Shown: positions 51,411 to 59,595 of the stretch, piece by piece
Layout of the letters: every line of letters begins with the position of its first letter
How positions within the stretch are numbered: the first letter of the stretch is position 1
Origin: Bacteroidota bacterium
GTDB taxonomy: Bacteria > Bacteroidota > Bacteroidia > CAILMK01
DNA length: 64,000 nt
NCBI GenBank assembly: GCA_013288555.1
Contig: JABDBQ010000008.1
Location: forward strand, 1 to 64,000
Direction of reading: 5' to 3'
The notes under the pieces: generated by a model
Told to the model about the DNA's origin: nothing
The model's database searches: none
The model's input: only the letters and a program-made list of their open reading frames with translations
Position numbers and translations under genes: made by a program

Positions 51411-52262
51411 TTAAAACAAGTCGTCCAATTTAAGTTTAAGATATTTGTTTATTGCAAAATAACTGCTCAATCCGGTGATTAATACGCCCAGAATAAGCAT
51501 TCCGACCAATAAAGAGCCAATCTCCAGGTAATTATCAATCATGAACAAAAAATTGAACTTCTGTTTGATGAAATAGATAAAGGTCGAAAGCAAAATGGCC
51601 GCAAATACAGCACTGCACAGGCCTGTGATGATTCCTGTAGATATAATGGGACGGCGGATGAAATTCTTGGTAGCACCAACCAACTGCATGCTTTTGATCA
51701 AAAAGCGCCGGGAATACATATTCATTCTTATAGCGCTATTAATTAAAGCGATGCTAACAATGCCCATCATTAAAGCCAGCGAAATAAGTATGATACCTGC
51801 GGTCTGGACATATTTATCAATATTTTCTACCACATTCTCATCAAACTGAACCTCGCGTATACCTGGATTTTTTTCAAGAGCTGTTTTAAGGATTTTGAGG
51901 CTGTCGAATACAACAAAACCCGAATTAAAATGCACATCTATTGAATTAGGAATAGGATTAAAGCCTAAAAGTTTGACACCTTCAGCCCCTAATGGCCATA
52001 TTTTTACGCCATCTTCCTTCGATATGTATTCTGCCTTTTTTACGTAAGGTTCTGTCTGCAGTTTATCCCTGGTTTTGAGAATATCAGCTTCACTTACGTT
52101 GTCATTAAAATATAAACTCAATTCTATGTTTTCCTTTATATTTCTTTTCATAGCATTGGCATTCAGGATAAAGTAACCAAGAAGCCCCCCCAGAAACAGC
52201 ACAAAACTGATACTGAAAAAAGTAGGTAAATAGGATATGCGTCTTTTATAAAATCTTGACAT
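51411..52262 (-). CDS. ftsX: Cell-division membrane protein FtsX
   Basis: 283 residues from the ATG at 52262; an upstream start at 52298 would overlap the preceding gene and adds an unlikely leader. Four membrane helices (about 25-45, 165-190, 215-240, 260-283) and a periplasmic domain between the first two with ELSLYFNDNVSEADIL and REVQFDENVVENIDKY fit FtsX. It transmits FtsE ATP hydrolysis to periplasmic cell-wall hydrolases. FtsE is encoded 33 kb away in this window. Confidence 0.92.
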   Translation of the reverse strand: MSRFYKRRISYLPTFFSISFVLFLGGLLGYFILNANAMKRNIKENIELSLYFNDNVSEADILKTRDKLQTEPYVKKAEYISKEDGVKIWPLGAEGVKLLGFNPIPNSIDVHFNSGFVVFDSLKILKTALEKNPGIREVQFDENVVENIDKYVQTAGIILISLALMMGIVSIALINSAIRMNMYSRRFLIKSMQLVGATKNFIRRPIISTGIITGLCSAVFAAILLSTFIYFIKQKFNFLFMIDNYLEIGSLLVGMLILGVLITGLSSYFAINKYLKLKLDDLF

Positions 52263-52263
52263 G

Positions 52264-53550
52264 CTATGAAATAACCGATATCTCTTCTTTAAACTCAATG
52301 TCTTCAGAGCTTAAGGCGGCCAATACTGGTCGGTAAACTTCTGAAATCACGGGTAAAATTACACCAAAAGTTTTTATTATTCCATCTGCGATCAATCCGG
52401 CTGCAATGGCGAGGGGTAATCCCACTGTTTTTGCCATGGCAGATTTACGTGCATCCTCACCTTCAAGGTCCATCAATGATTTCAAAAGTTCTTTCCTCCC
52501 ATCCTTCTCATATTCAATTTCATGAAGCATTACTACACGGTCCTTGTCGGCTGGGTTCATTTTCCATTTTTTTTCAAGGAGTTTCTGGAGGTTTGCTGCG
52601 GGGGTAGCGGTTTTCAATTCAATATCACCTGCATCTTTGAAAAGCCATTCGAGTGCTTTTTGAGTATCGCCATCATCTGATTTTTCAATTGAAAAACCAT
52701 TAAGAAACTTGTCCCAGCTGATATCATTTGCAAATGTCATTTCTATTTTATCAGAGGTTAATCCGGCATCAACCAGGCTGTTCCATTTTTTACAAAATCC
52801 CGGGTATCTCAACGTGCCTCTCAGAAATGTAGGAACTTGATCAAGTCCATAAAGCGAAATATATCTGGTGGAATCCCGATTGAGATACATTTCAAAAGAT
52901 TCATTATTCGCCTCGATGATTTTGGTTTCCCTGAATAAGCGATGATAAGGAACATATCTTAACTGATTGTTTTCAAGGTTCATGGCTCCATCACTTCCGG
53001 CCCTGATGACATTGTATGGATTCCATGTAAACTTATATTCCCATGGATTGTCACAGTTCTTCCTGGAAATCAATCCACCACAATAGGATTTATAACTTTT
53101 AATAGTCGCACCTTGTTCTTTAAGTCGGTTAATAATATTCATAGAAGAAAGATGATCAATACCCGGGTCGAGGCCAAGTTCATTGAGTATGATGATGTTT
53201 TTAGAAATAGTCTCATTGTTTAGCTTATTCATATCTGCTGTCACATAAGAAGGCGTAACGAGATGCACCCCAAAATCAATACAATCTCTTGCAACAAGTA
53301 CATGAAAATAATTCGGCAATAAAGAGATGACAACATTGCACGGCTTAATAACAGCCGCACGTTTTTCGGCATCAAATACATCCACTTTAGCGATATGAAT
53401 CCCTGGGAACTCGTTCTTACATGCATTCAGGGTTTCCTGGTTCGCATCTGCTACAGTAATTTCCCATTGCCTTGCCGGCCCATGATCTGCCAGGTACTTT
53501 ATAGCATAATATGCAGTAAGCCCGGCGCCAAATACAAGTATTTTTTTCAT
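52264..53550 (-). CDS. Saccharopine dehydrogenase-like reductase
   Basis: 428 residues from the ATG at 53550, where the Rossmann motif MKKILVFGAGLTAYYAIKYL begins; the upstream start at 53616 is rejected. VISLLPNYFHVLVARDCIDF, HLVTPSYVT, LNELGLDPGIDHLSSM and YCGGLISRKNCDNPWEYKFTW are family blocks of NADP-dependent saccharopine reductases (LYS9 type), a lysine-degradation or synthesis step. One base separates its stop from ftsX, so co-transcription is likely even though the functions differ. Confidence 0.85.
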   Translation of the reverse strand: MKKILVFGAGLTAYYAIKYLADHGPARQWEITVADANQETLNACKNEFPGIHIAKVDVFDAEKRAAVIKPCNVVISLLPNYFHVLVARDCIDFGVHLVTPSYVTADMNKLNNETISKNIIILNELGLDPGIDHLSSMNIINRLKEQGATIKSYKSYCGGLISRKNCDNPWEYKFTWNPYNVIRAGSDGAMNLENNQLRYVPYHRLFRETKIIEANNESFEMYLNRDSTRYISLYGLDQVPTFLRGTLRYPGFCKKWNSLVDAGLTSDKIEMTFANDISWDKFLNGFSIEKSDDGDTQKALEWLFKDAGDIELKTATPAANLQKLLEKKWKMNPADKDRVVMLHEIEYEKDGRKELLKSLMDLEGEDARKSAMAKTVGLPLAIAAGLIADGIIKTFGVILPVISEVYRPVLAALSSEDIEFKEEISVIS

Positions 53551-53614
53551 GAATGGGTAATGCTCTTTTTGGGTGGTAAAGTTAGGGGTTTGAGATGAAA
53601 AATAAATGTTCAAC

Positions 53615-53817
53615 AAAGAGCGTTATTGCGGCAAGGATTCGAGGTACGAGAATACGAAAGCCGCAATCTTTTGATTCACGTTCCGAAGAAAGTTAATAGC
53701 TGGCCTTTTATCTTTTGCGAGTTCTATGAAAAGAGCTTTGTCGATGCGGCAGAATGTATGCAATGGGATTGCGGGTCAGGCTGAGGCAAGCTCAAGCCGC
53801 CCGCAAAGACGCTCTTT
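53615..53817. repeat. Inverted repeat between saccharopine dehydrogenase and the trmH-like gene
   Basis: AAAGAGCGTTATTGCG (53615-53630) pairs with CGCAAAGACGCTCTTT (53802-53817) except at two positions. The interval between is non-coding and GC-shifted. Confidence 0.4.
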
Positions 53818-53827
53818 TCATTGTTTT

Positions 53828-54595
53828 TTAATCTTTTAATCTTTCATTCCGGATCAAATTATCTATCAGCACTGCCGTTGCAATAGATGCATTCAATGAT
53901 TCGGCTTTTCCATATCGTGGGATCATGATAGTATCGTCGCACGTTTTAATGATTTCTTCACTCACGCCACGGGCTTCATTTCCAATGATCAATAACACAG
54001 GTTCCGGGATTGTTAGCTTATGAATATTAACATTACCGTCAAGGGTAGCGGCATAAGATTTATGCGTTTTGTGATCCATGATAAGTTGCCTGATATCGGT
54101 ATAAATTACCTCAACCCTGGCAATGCTGCCCATAGTGGCCCTGACGGTTTTTGGGTTATAAATTTCAGCGCAGTCATCCGAACAATAGAGCTGCGAAATA
54201 CCATACCAGTCGCAAATGCGGACAATAGTACCCAGGTTTCCCGGGTCACGGATGCTATCCGCTGCAAGAAGGATCTTTGGGCTAGAGCTGGTATTTTGAC
54301 TGATTTTCTCAGGGATATGAACCAATAATAATACTTCCTGGGGGGTATCCAGGCTGCTTATTTTAAGCATCTCTTCCTCAGAAACATCCATGGCTTCTAT
54401 ATCTTTGTGCCGTTGGAGAATATGCTTATTTTCGGCAAGCCATTCGGTAGTGGCATATATTTTGTGAACTTTGAGGGCAGATTCTAATATGTCAATGGCT
54501 ATTTTTGAACCTTCGGCTATAAAAAGAAGATGCAATTGCCGATACTTTTTCTGATGAAGCAACCTGATAAATTTAACCTGGGCTTTTGAAATCAT
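53828..54595 (-). CDS. SPOUT-family RNA 2'-O-methyltransferase (TrmH/RlmB type)
   Basis: 255 residues. An N-terminal substrate-binding part (MISKAQVKFIRLLHQKKYRQ; LFIAEGSKIAIDIL) precedes the trefoil-knot domain: ADSIRDPGNLGTIVRICDWY, LIIGNEARGVSEEII and IPRYGKAESLNASIATAVL. It methylates a ribose in rRNA or tRNA using SAM. Its ATG (54595) lies inside the first codons of the divergent tamL gene. Confidence 0.92.
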   Translation of the reverse strand: MISKAQVKFIRLLHQKKYRQLHLLFIAEGSKIAIDILESALKVHKIYATTEWLAENKHILQRHKDIEAMDVSEEEMLKISSLDTPQEVLLLVHIPEKISQNTSSSPKILLAADSIRDPGNLGTIVRICDWYGISQLYCSDDCAEIYNPKTVRATMGSIARVEVIYTDIRQLIMDHKTHKSYAATLDGNVNIHKLTIPEPVLLIIGNEARGVSEEIIKTCDDTIMIPRYGKAESLNASIATAVLIDNLIRNERLKD

Positions 54596-57093
54596 CTTTC
54601 TGCTTTTATAAAATTCCGGTTATTGTTTTTGTGTTGCTTGCTATATTCCTCATCCAGGCATGCAATATCAGCAAATATATCCCTCCTAAAAAATATTTAC
54701 TCCAAAATGTAGAAATAAAAGGTGCTCCAAAAGGAGAACATGAAGAACTATATAGTTTACTCAGGCAATCGCCAAATACAAAAGTTCTTGGTTTATTTAG
54801 ATTTAATATGTGGATGTTCCTCATTTTTGACAACGAACAGGCTAAACAAAAACGGGAACGAAAAGTAAGGAAATTTACGGATCAACTTGAGGCAAAAGAA
54901 TCTGAACTGGCAAAGACAGATACCAGCGATAAAAAAGCGAGAACTAAAATTGAAGATAAAATTTCCAAAATAAATGGCCGTATTGATTATTGGGAAAACC
55001 GGGAAGATAACCTGAAGAAAAGCGTTTGGGAAGAACCGGTGATCCTGGACAGTCAATTATTGTCAGCTTCCACTTTGCAGTTTAAATCCTACTTGTTTAA
55101 TAAAGGCTTTTACTATGATACAGTAAATTACAATGTTAAAATCAATGGAAAAAAGGCTTCAGTAATTTATAATATCAAACCGGGGGCTGCATTTTATATT
55201 CATAAAGTAGACTATCACATATTTGACAAACGCATTTCTGATATCGTGGCGAATGATTCTATGAACCGGCTGCTGAAACCCGGACAAAAATACGATGGTG
55301 ATGTTATTACAGCGGAACGAAACCGGCTTACACTTTTGCTTCGAAATAATGGATATTATAATTTCAGAAGGGATTATATTTATTTTGAAGTGGATACTTC
55401 TCTTGCCGGGCACGTTGTAAATGTTGGGCTGGGCATTGCAAACCCCAACAGCAGGACCCGTCACCGTGTATATAAGATAAATGAAATATATGTAGAGCCT
55501 GAATACGTTCAGAATGATAAAACTGTAAAAGATACGGTCGTTTATGCAGGTCTTCACTACATCAGCAATGAGTTGCGGGTGAAACCCTCTGTACTTTCTG
55601 AATTTATTTTCATTCATCCCGGCGATTTATATAATGCCGATGACTACCAGAGCACCCTTCGCGGTTTATCTCAGTTGAATACCTATAAATTTATAGATAT
55701 TCAATTTGGCATAGATACCATTCTAAGTCAGGATACCGGTAACCTGAACGTATTTATCAGACTTACGCCATTAGAGAAGCAGGAAATCGGTTATGGTGCG
55801 GAGCTGAATTCCGTAGAAGAAAGCCAGGCGCAGATTGCCACAACCAGATCACTGGGTGTAGCAGGGAACCTGAGCTATATTGATAAAAACCTCTTTGGAG
55901 GTGCAATGGAACTGGCTATAAAGCCTTATGGGTCGATAGAATTGCCAATATCTGTTTTGCAACATTCCAATGCGATAGATACCCCGACTTATCAGTACGG
56001 CATAACCACTTCTTTGATTGTTCCCAGGCTTTTATGGCCATGGAAACTAAGTCAAAAGATCCTTAAGTTACCTGCAAGAACGACTTTCAATGTCAGTTAT
56101 ATTGCCGAGAATAATGTGGAATTCAGCAGAACAACTTTTTTGACGAATATGACATGGCAGGCAAAAGTCAGCAGCAACCAAACGTTGTCGATTACGCCAA
56201 TCGAAATCGGTTTTGTAAACACTGGATTTTTATCCGGAACTTTCAAAAAAAGTATTGATTCTACACACAATCCCCTCCTTATTGACCTGTTTGACCAGCA
56301 TCTTATCACTGACTTCAGAGCTTCCTATCTTATAAACCAGCAACCTCTGACCAATGTCAAATATCCATACTGGTACCTGCGCCTTTCTTTTGAAGCCGGA
56401 GGAAATGTACCCGCATTGTTAACGTTAAAACAGCAAAGGGATTCTAATGCTGTAACCGATAAATTATCAGGCATCAATTATTACCAATACACAAAAATAG
56501 AAGCCGACTACCAGTATTATTTGCCTGTTTTACACAATAATAACCTTGCAATGCGGATTATAGGCGGTGTTGGTGTACCGCAAAGCCTTGTGGGTTTATT
56601 TGCCCCAAATACCAACTCAACAGAATTGCCTTTTGAAAAACAATTTTATGTAGGAGGTGCAAACAGCATTCGTGCCTGGAAATTGCGAACCCTTGGCCCG
56701 GGCTCTTATTATGATCCTTTAGGGCCAACTTATTATGACAAATCAGGTGATATAAAGCTGGAAGCAAATGCAGAATTGCGGTTTCCTATTTACAGCATCG
56801 TCAAAGGAGCTTTGTTTACTGATGCAGGCAACGTATGGTTATATAGCAATGATCCGCAAAGACCGGGTTCCGGTTTCTATTTTAATACCTTTTACAAACA
56901 AATTGCAGTGGGTTCCGGGGTCGGGTTGCGTTTTGATTTTAGTTATTTTGTAGTTCGTTTTGATTTTGCTGTTCCGCTTCGCGACCCTTCAAGACCTTCG
57001 GGGAGCGAATGGGAAGTGGATGAACTCCTCCGCCAGAGTGCTTGGTTTGAACACAATCTCCAGATTAACCTGGGTATTGGCTATCCATTCTAA
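54586..57093 (+). CDS. tamL: TamL-like Omp85 lipoprotein (BamA superfamily)
   Basis: 835 residues from a TTG start; no ATG precedes the lipobox. The SPII signal (VIVFVLLAIFLIQAC) makes it a lipidated Omp85 protein, as in Bacteroidetes TamL. A coiled-coil-prone basic stretch (about 85-140) and POTRA-like domains (IYEPEYVQ region; VLSEFIFIHPGDLYNADDYQ) precede the barrel, which ends in FEHNLQINLGIGYPF. Barrel blocks include FYVGGANSIRAWKLRTLGPG (the Omp85 RGY-like loop is R-x-W) and AELRFPIYSIVKGALFTDAG. It assembles or exports outer-membrane proteins, probably with TamB, which is not in the window. Confidence 0.88.
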   Translation: MKSSFCFYKIPVIVFVLLAIFLIQACNISKYIPPKKYLLQNVEIKGAPKGEHEELYSLLRQSPNTKVLGLFRFNMWMFLIFDNEQAKQKRERKVRKFTDQLEAKESELAKTDTSDKKARTKIEDKISKINGRIDYWENREDNLKKSVWEEPVILDSQLLSASTLQFKSYLFNKGFYYDTVNYNVKINGKKASVIYNIKPGAAFYIHKVDYHIFDKRISDIVANDSMNRLLKPGQKYDGDVITAERNRLTLLLRNNGYYNFRRDYIYFEVDTSLAGHVVNVGLGIANPNSRTRHRVYKINEIYVEPEYVQNDKTVKDTVVYAGLHYISNELRVKPSVLSEFIFIHPGDLYNADDYQSTLRGLSQLNTYKFIDIQFGIDTILSQDTGNLNVFIRLTPLEKQEIGYGAELNSVEESQAQIATTRSLGVAGNLSYIDKNLFGGAMELAIKPYGSIELPISVLQHSNAIDTPTYQYGITTSLIVPRLLWPWKLSQKILKLPARTTFNVSYIAENNVEFSRTTFLTNMTWQAKVSSNQTLSITPIEIGFVNTGFLSGTFKKSIDSTHNPLLIDLFDQHLITDFRASYLINQQPLTNVKYPYWYLRLSFEAGGNVPALLTLKQQRDSNAVTDKLSGINYYQYTKIEADYQYYLPVLHNNNLAMRIIGGVGVPQSLVGLFAPNTNSTELPFEKQFYVGGANSIRAWKLRTLGPGSYYDPLGPTYYDKSGDIKLEANAELRFPIYSIVKGALFTDAGNVWLYSNDPQRPGSGFYFNTFYKQIAVGSGVGLRFDFSYFVVRFDFAVPLRDPSRPSGSEWEVDELLRQSAWFEHNLQINLGIGYPF

Positions 57094-57114
57094 TAGCTTT
57101 GTCAAAGACAAAAA

Positions 57115-57147
57115 AAAGTGGCACTTCCTTAAGAAGCGCCACTTTTA
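57115..57147. terminator. Bidirectional terminator
   Basis: AAAGTGGC / GCCACTTT arms around CTTCCTTAAGAAG with A tract on one side and T tract on the other, between convergent tamL and the coiled-coil lipoprotein gene. Confidence 0.75.
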
Positions 57148-57185
57148 AATATTTCCCTCGAATTCCGTATCGCCTAAGAAACCAA

Positions 57186-58049
57186 CTATTTGATCTCTAC
57201 TACAAGGTATTTGCTTTCACTCCAGAAACTTGAAGCGTCAGAAATAACAAGCCTGTCGGTTTTTTTGTCAGACTTATCTATGCTATAAGAACCCGCAGGG
57301 TGAGAAGTAACAATACGCAGCAATTTGCCATTTAGCGGTATTTCGCTAATCACGGTTTTATCTTCCTGCGTAAATGCCGTCTTTTTTATGGAAGGACTCA
57401 ACTCAGACGTTTTCCCCATCCCCAATATCCCACCTGTTTTTGTAATGACACCCTTTGCCTTAAGCTGTTTCATGGTACCCACTGCATAATATACCGTATT
57501 CATCTCCGTGGTTAAAGAACTTATGGTTGCCTTTTCATTCCTGATCTCGTTTATGCTGGCATTGTACCGTTGTGTAATAGCGGTTATGGTGTCGTTTGCG
57601 CCGCTTAACCGGTTTTGTAATGCAGCTATTTCAGCATCTTTATCAGATATTTCCCTCGTAAGATTGTCAATCATCTTTTTGAGTTTAGCATCGTTTCCTG
57701 CCATTTTTTTAAGTCTCGATTCCAGTTGAGAGATTTTCTTGTTGTTTGCAATGATGGCATCGTCTATAGATTTGATATCATCCATAATTGCAGATTTGGG
57801 ATTACTGCGGCTTTCTGAAGAATTCATAGTGATGATTTTCTCCTTTAATTTCAGGCTGTCAAGATTGCCCTGGATATCACCCATTGTGTTTATGTAGGAT
57901 GAAATAAGGGAATCCTTGTCTTTGGCCTGGGCGGCAAGGGTAGAATCCTGTGTCCTAAGCGCCTTGAGTTTGTCCAACTGCTCTTTTTCGTGGCTATTGC
58001 AGGCCGCAAAAGCCAATGCGATTAAAATAAAACCAAACTTTGCTTTCAT
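57186..58049 (-). CDS. Coiled-coil lipoprotein, unknown
   Basis: 287 residues. The signal is MKAKFGFILIALAFAAC with Cys17. Residues about 20-180 are an extended coiled coil (for example KISQLESRLKKMAGNDAKLKK; KDAEIAALQNRLSGANDTIT), followed by a beta-rich C-terminal domain (GSYSIDKSDKKTDRLVISDA). Such proteins span the periplasm or line the outer membrane. Family not recognised. Confidence 0.72.
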   Translation of the reverse strand: MKAKFGFILIALAFAACNSHEKEQLDKLKALRTQDSTLAAQAKDKDSLISSYINTMGDIQGNLDSLKLKEKIITMNSSESRSNPKSAIMDDIKSIDDAIIANNKKISQLESRLKKMAGNDAKLKKMIDNLTREISDKDAEIAALQNRLSGANDTITAITQRYNASINEIRNEKATISSLTTEMNTVYYAVGTMKQLKAKGVITKTGGILGMGKTSELSPSIKKTAFTQEDKTVISEIPLNGKLLRIVTSHPAGSYSIDKSDKKTDRLVISDASSFWSESKYLVVEIK

Positions 58050-58621
58050 ATTTTTTTAATTTTTTTGAGATGACCGATTAAGATTTAAAACCAAAATTAA
58101 CTTCAATTTCTGAATCTCTGTTGCAAAACAATAATTTAGAAGTTTCTACATTTTTGGAATTAACAAAAAAACAAAAGCTTTGTTCAGAGAAAATTGGAAA
58201 GAAGTGTTAAAATTTTTGATCATTGTATCCGGCTTTGTTTTTAATAGTATAATGATAATGAATCGTATAAGTGTACACATGGCTGTACATTCTCTGTTTT
58301 TTTCTTCATTTTTATTGCTAAAATATTGAATGCGAACATGATAAGTGTCACGTTTGGGTGTACATTTTGCACATATTGCATACACTTTGTAATTTTTGTT
58401 CTTCTTAACATATTTAATATTTGGTATTTGAGTGAACATAATATCAGGCGTAAGGGACAAGTCGTAAGGCCTGCCCGTACCGAAAAAGGTACGTTCGGGC
58501 GGGCGTAAGTGGCTGACGCATGATTCTCGCGCAAATTGTCTGTTTACTATGATCATGAGATTCGTAAGATTTTCTCTTGCCAGCCCATTTCCAAATTTCC
58601 AAATTTCCAAATTGTCTCATC

Positions 58622-58745
58622 GTTTTTACATACATATATAGCGACATGCCCAGGTGGGTGGGTGATTTGTAAAAATATTTTATAACTTGTATTTATTTAA
58701 TGAGTTATAAGCGAAAATATTTTTGAAAATGTTTTATTTTTTTTG
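58622..58745. repeat. Upstream block shared by both giant genes, copy 2
   Basis: ACATACATATATAGCGACATG, CCCAGGTGGGTGGGTG and GCGAAAATATTTTTGAAAAT mirror 6874-6994. An internal inverted repeat AAAAATATTTT..ATAACT / AGTTATAAGCG..AAAATATTTTT is clearer here than in copy 1. Confidence 0.6.
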
Positions 58746-58786
58746 CGAATGTTGGTAGTCGCCGTCATTCCGGGCGGCTGCGGTTG

Positions 58787-58801
58787 CTGAGCTTGTCGAA
58801 G
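58787..58801. repeat. Dispersed CTGAGCTTGTCGAAG repeat
   Basis: Exact copy of the 15-mer, preceded by TCATTCCGGGCGGC and followed by CCTGACCCGGAATCC, which are complementary to each other and form a larger hairpin. Confidence 0.5.
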
Positions 58802-58956
58802 CAGCCTCAGCCTGACCCGGAATCCTGTGGAATCAAGGTGCCAGACTTTATAAAATGCGAACTTGACTTCTCTGCGTTGTCTCAAGTGTTAAACGAAGTG
58901 TCACTTGGGACTTAAGAATGGAAGGAAGTCTATTGACTTCCCGAAAATCAGAGTAA

Positions 58957-59532
58957 AAAGCTGATGTTATCAATCGGCTTTCCATCAAAAAGCTGATGTT
59001 ATCAATCGGCTTTCCATCAGAGTCTCCTCACTGCACAATGATCCCGAACCTTAACCGGCCAGGAGGGACTCTGATGTCTACGCATACGCAAACACATTTC
59101 TCGTATGTGTTTTATTCCGAGTATACATCAGAGTCCACATTGATTTGTGGTTCAGCAAGATAGTTCCGGGTGAGACTCTGATGGGAAGTTAACATAGACC
59201 GGCCAGGAGGGACCCTGATGAATACGCGTATGCAAACACTTTTCTCATGCGTGTTTGATTCTGAGTATACATCAAAGTCCCCATTGATTTGTGGTTCACC
59301 AAGATAGTTCCGTGAGAGACTCTGATGGGAAGTTAAAATGCGAACTTGGCTTTCCATCAGAGTCTCCTCACTGCACAATGATCCCGAAACATAGACCGGC
59401 CAGGAGGGACCCTGATGAATACGAGTACGCAAACACATTTCTCGTATGTGTTTTATTCCGAGTATACATCAGAGTCCCCATTGATTTGTGGTTCAGCAAG
59501 ATAGTTCCGTGGGAGACTCTGTTGGGAAGTTA
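58957..59532. repeat. Repeat array with alternating CATCAGAGTC cores
   Basis: A 32-bp direct repeat (AAGCTGATGTTATCAATCGG... at 58959 and 58991) is followed by three degenerate copies of a unit of about 140 bp starting near 59055, 59199 and 59396. Each unit opens with CCGGCCAGGAGGGACYCTGATG, holds an inner hairpin (AAACACATTTCTCGTATGTGTTT), then ACATCAGAGTCC, TTGATTTGTGGTTCAGCAAG and GAGACTCTGATGGGAAGTT. CATCAGAGTC and its complement GACTCTGATG alternate along the array, about eleven exact or one-mismatch copies. Units differ at scattered bases and there are no unique spacers. Confidence 0.7.
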
Positions 59533-59566
59533 AATCCCTAAATATTCGCGTTTTAGATTTTTTCCT

Positions 59567-59574
59567 TATATTTG
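59567..59574 (+). promoter_or_regulatory. -7 box for giant protein 2
   Basis: TATATTTG, 21 bp before the ATG at 59596, identical to the box of giant protein 1. Confidence 0.45.
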
Positions 59575-59595
59575 TTTTTGCCGATACGCTACATT

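Larger units (their letters stand above)
58050..59595. other. Non-coding region with repeats upstream of giant protein 2
   Basis: About 1.5 kb. It starts with AT-rich unique sequence (58050-58430), then a CAAGTCGTAAGGCCTGCCCG... stretch, three direct ATTTCCAAATTTCCAAATT words (58586-58616), the 120-bp block shared with the giant protein 1 region (58622-58745), a CTGAGCTTGTCGAAG copy (58787-58801) and the CATCAGAGTC repeat array (58957-59532). Open frames crossing it are repeat translations and are rejected. Confidence 0.65.

Noticed and set aside
58146..58610. Minus-strand open frame of 154 codons, and overlapping frames
   Set aside because: Low-complexity, crosses the CAAATTTCC word repeats, and competing frames are open in the same place.
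59112..59438. Minus-strand open frame with repeated SHQSL..NYL motifs
   Set aside because: The repeats are simply the translated DNA repeat units; no start signal or conserved protein feature.
58957..59532. Possible CRISPR array
   Set aside because: Units are about 140 bp, contain internal hairpins and are near-identical throughout, with no unique spacers and no cas genes nearby.
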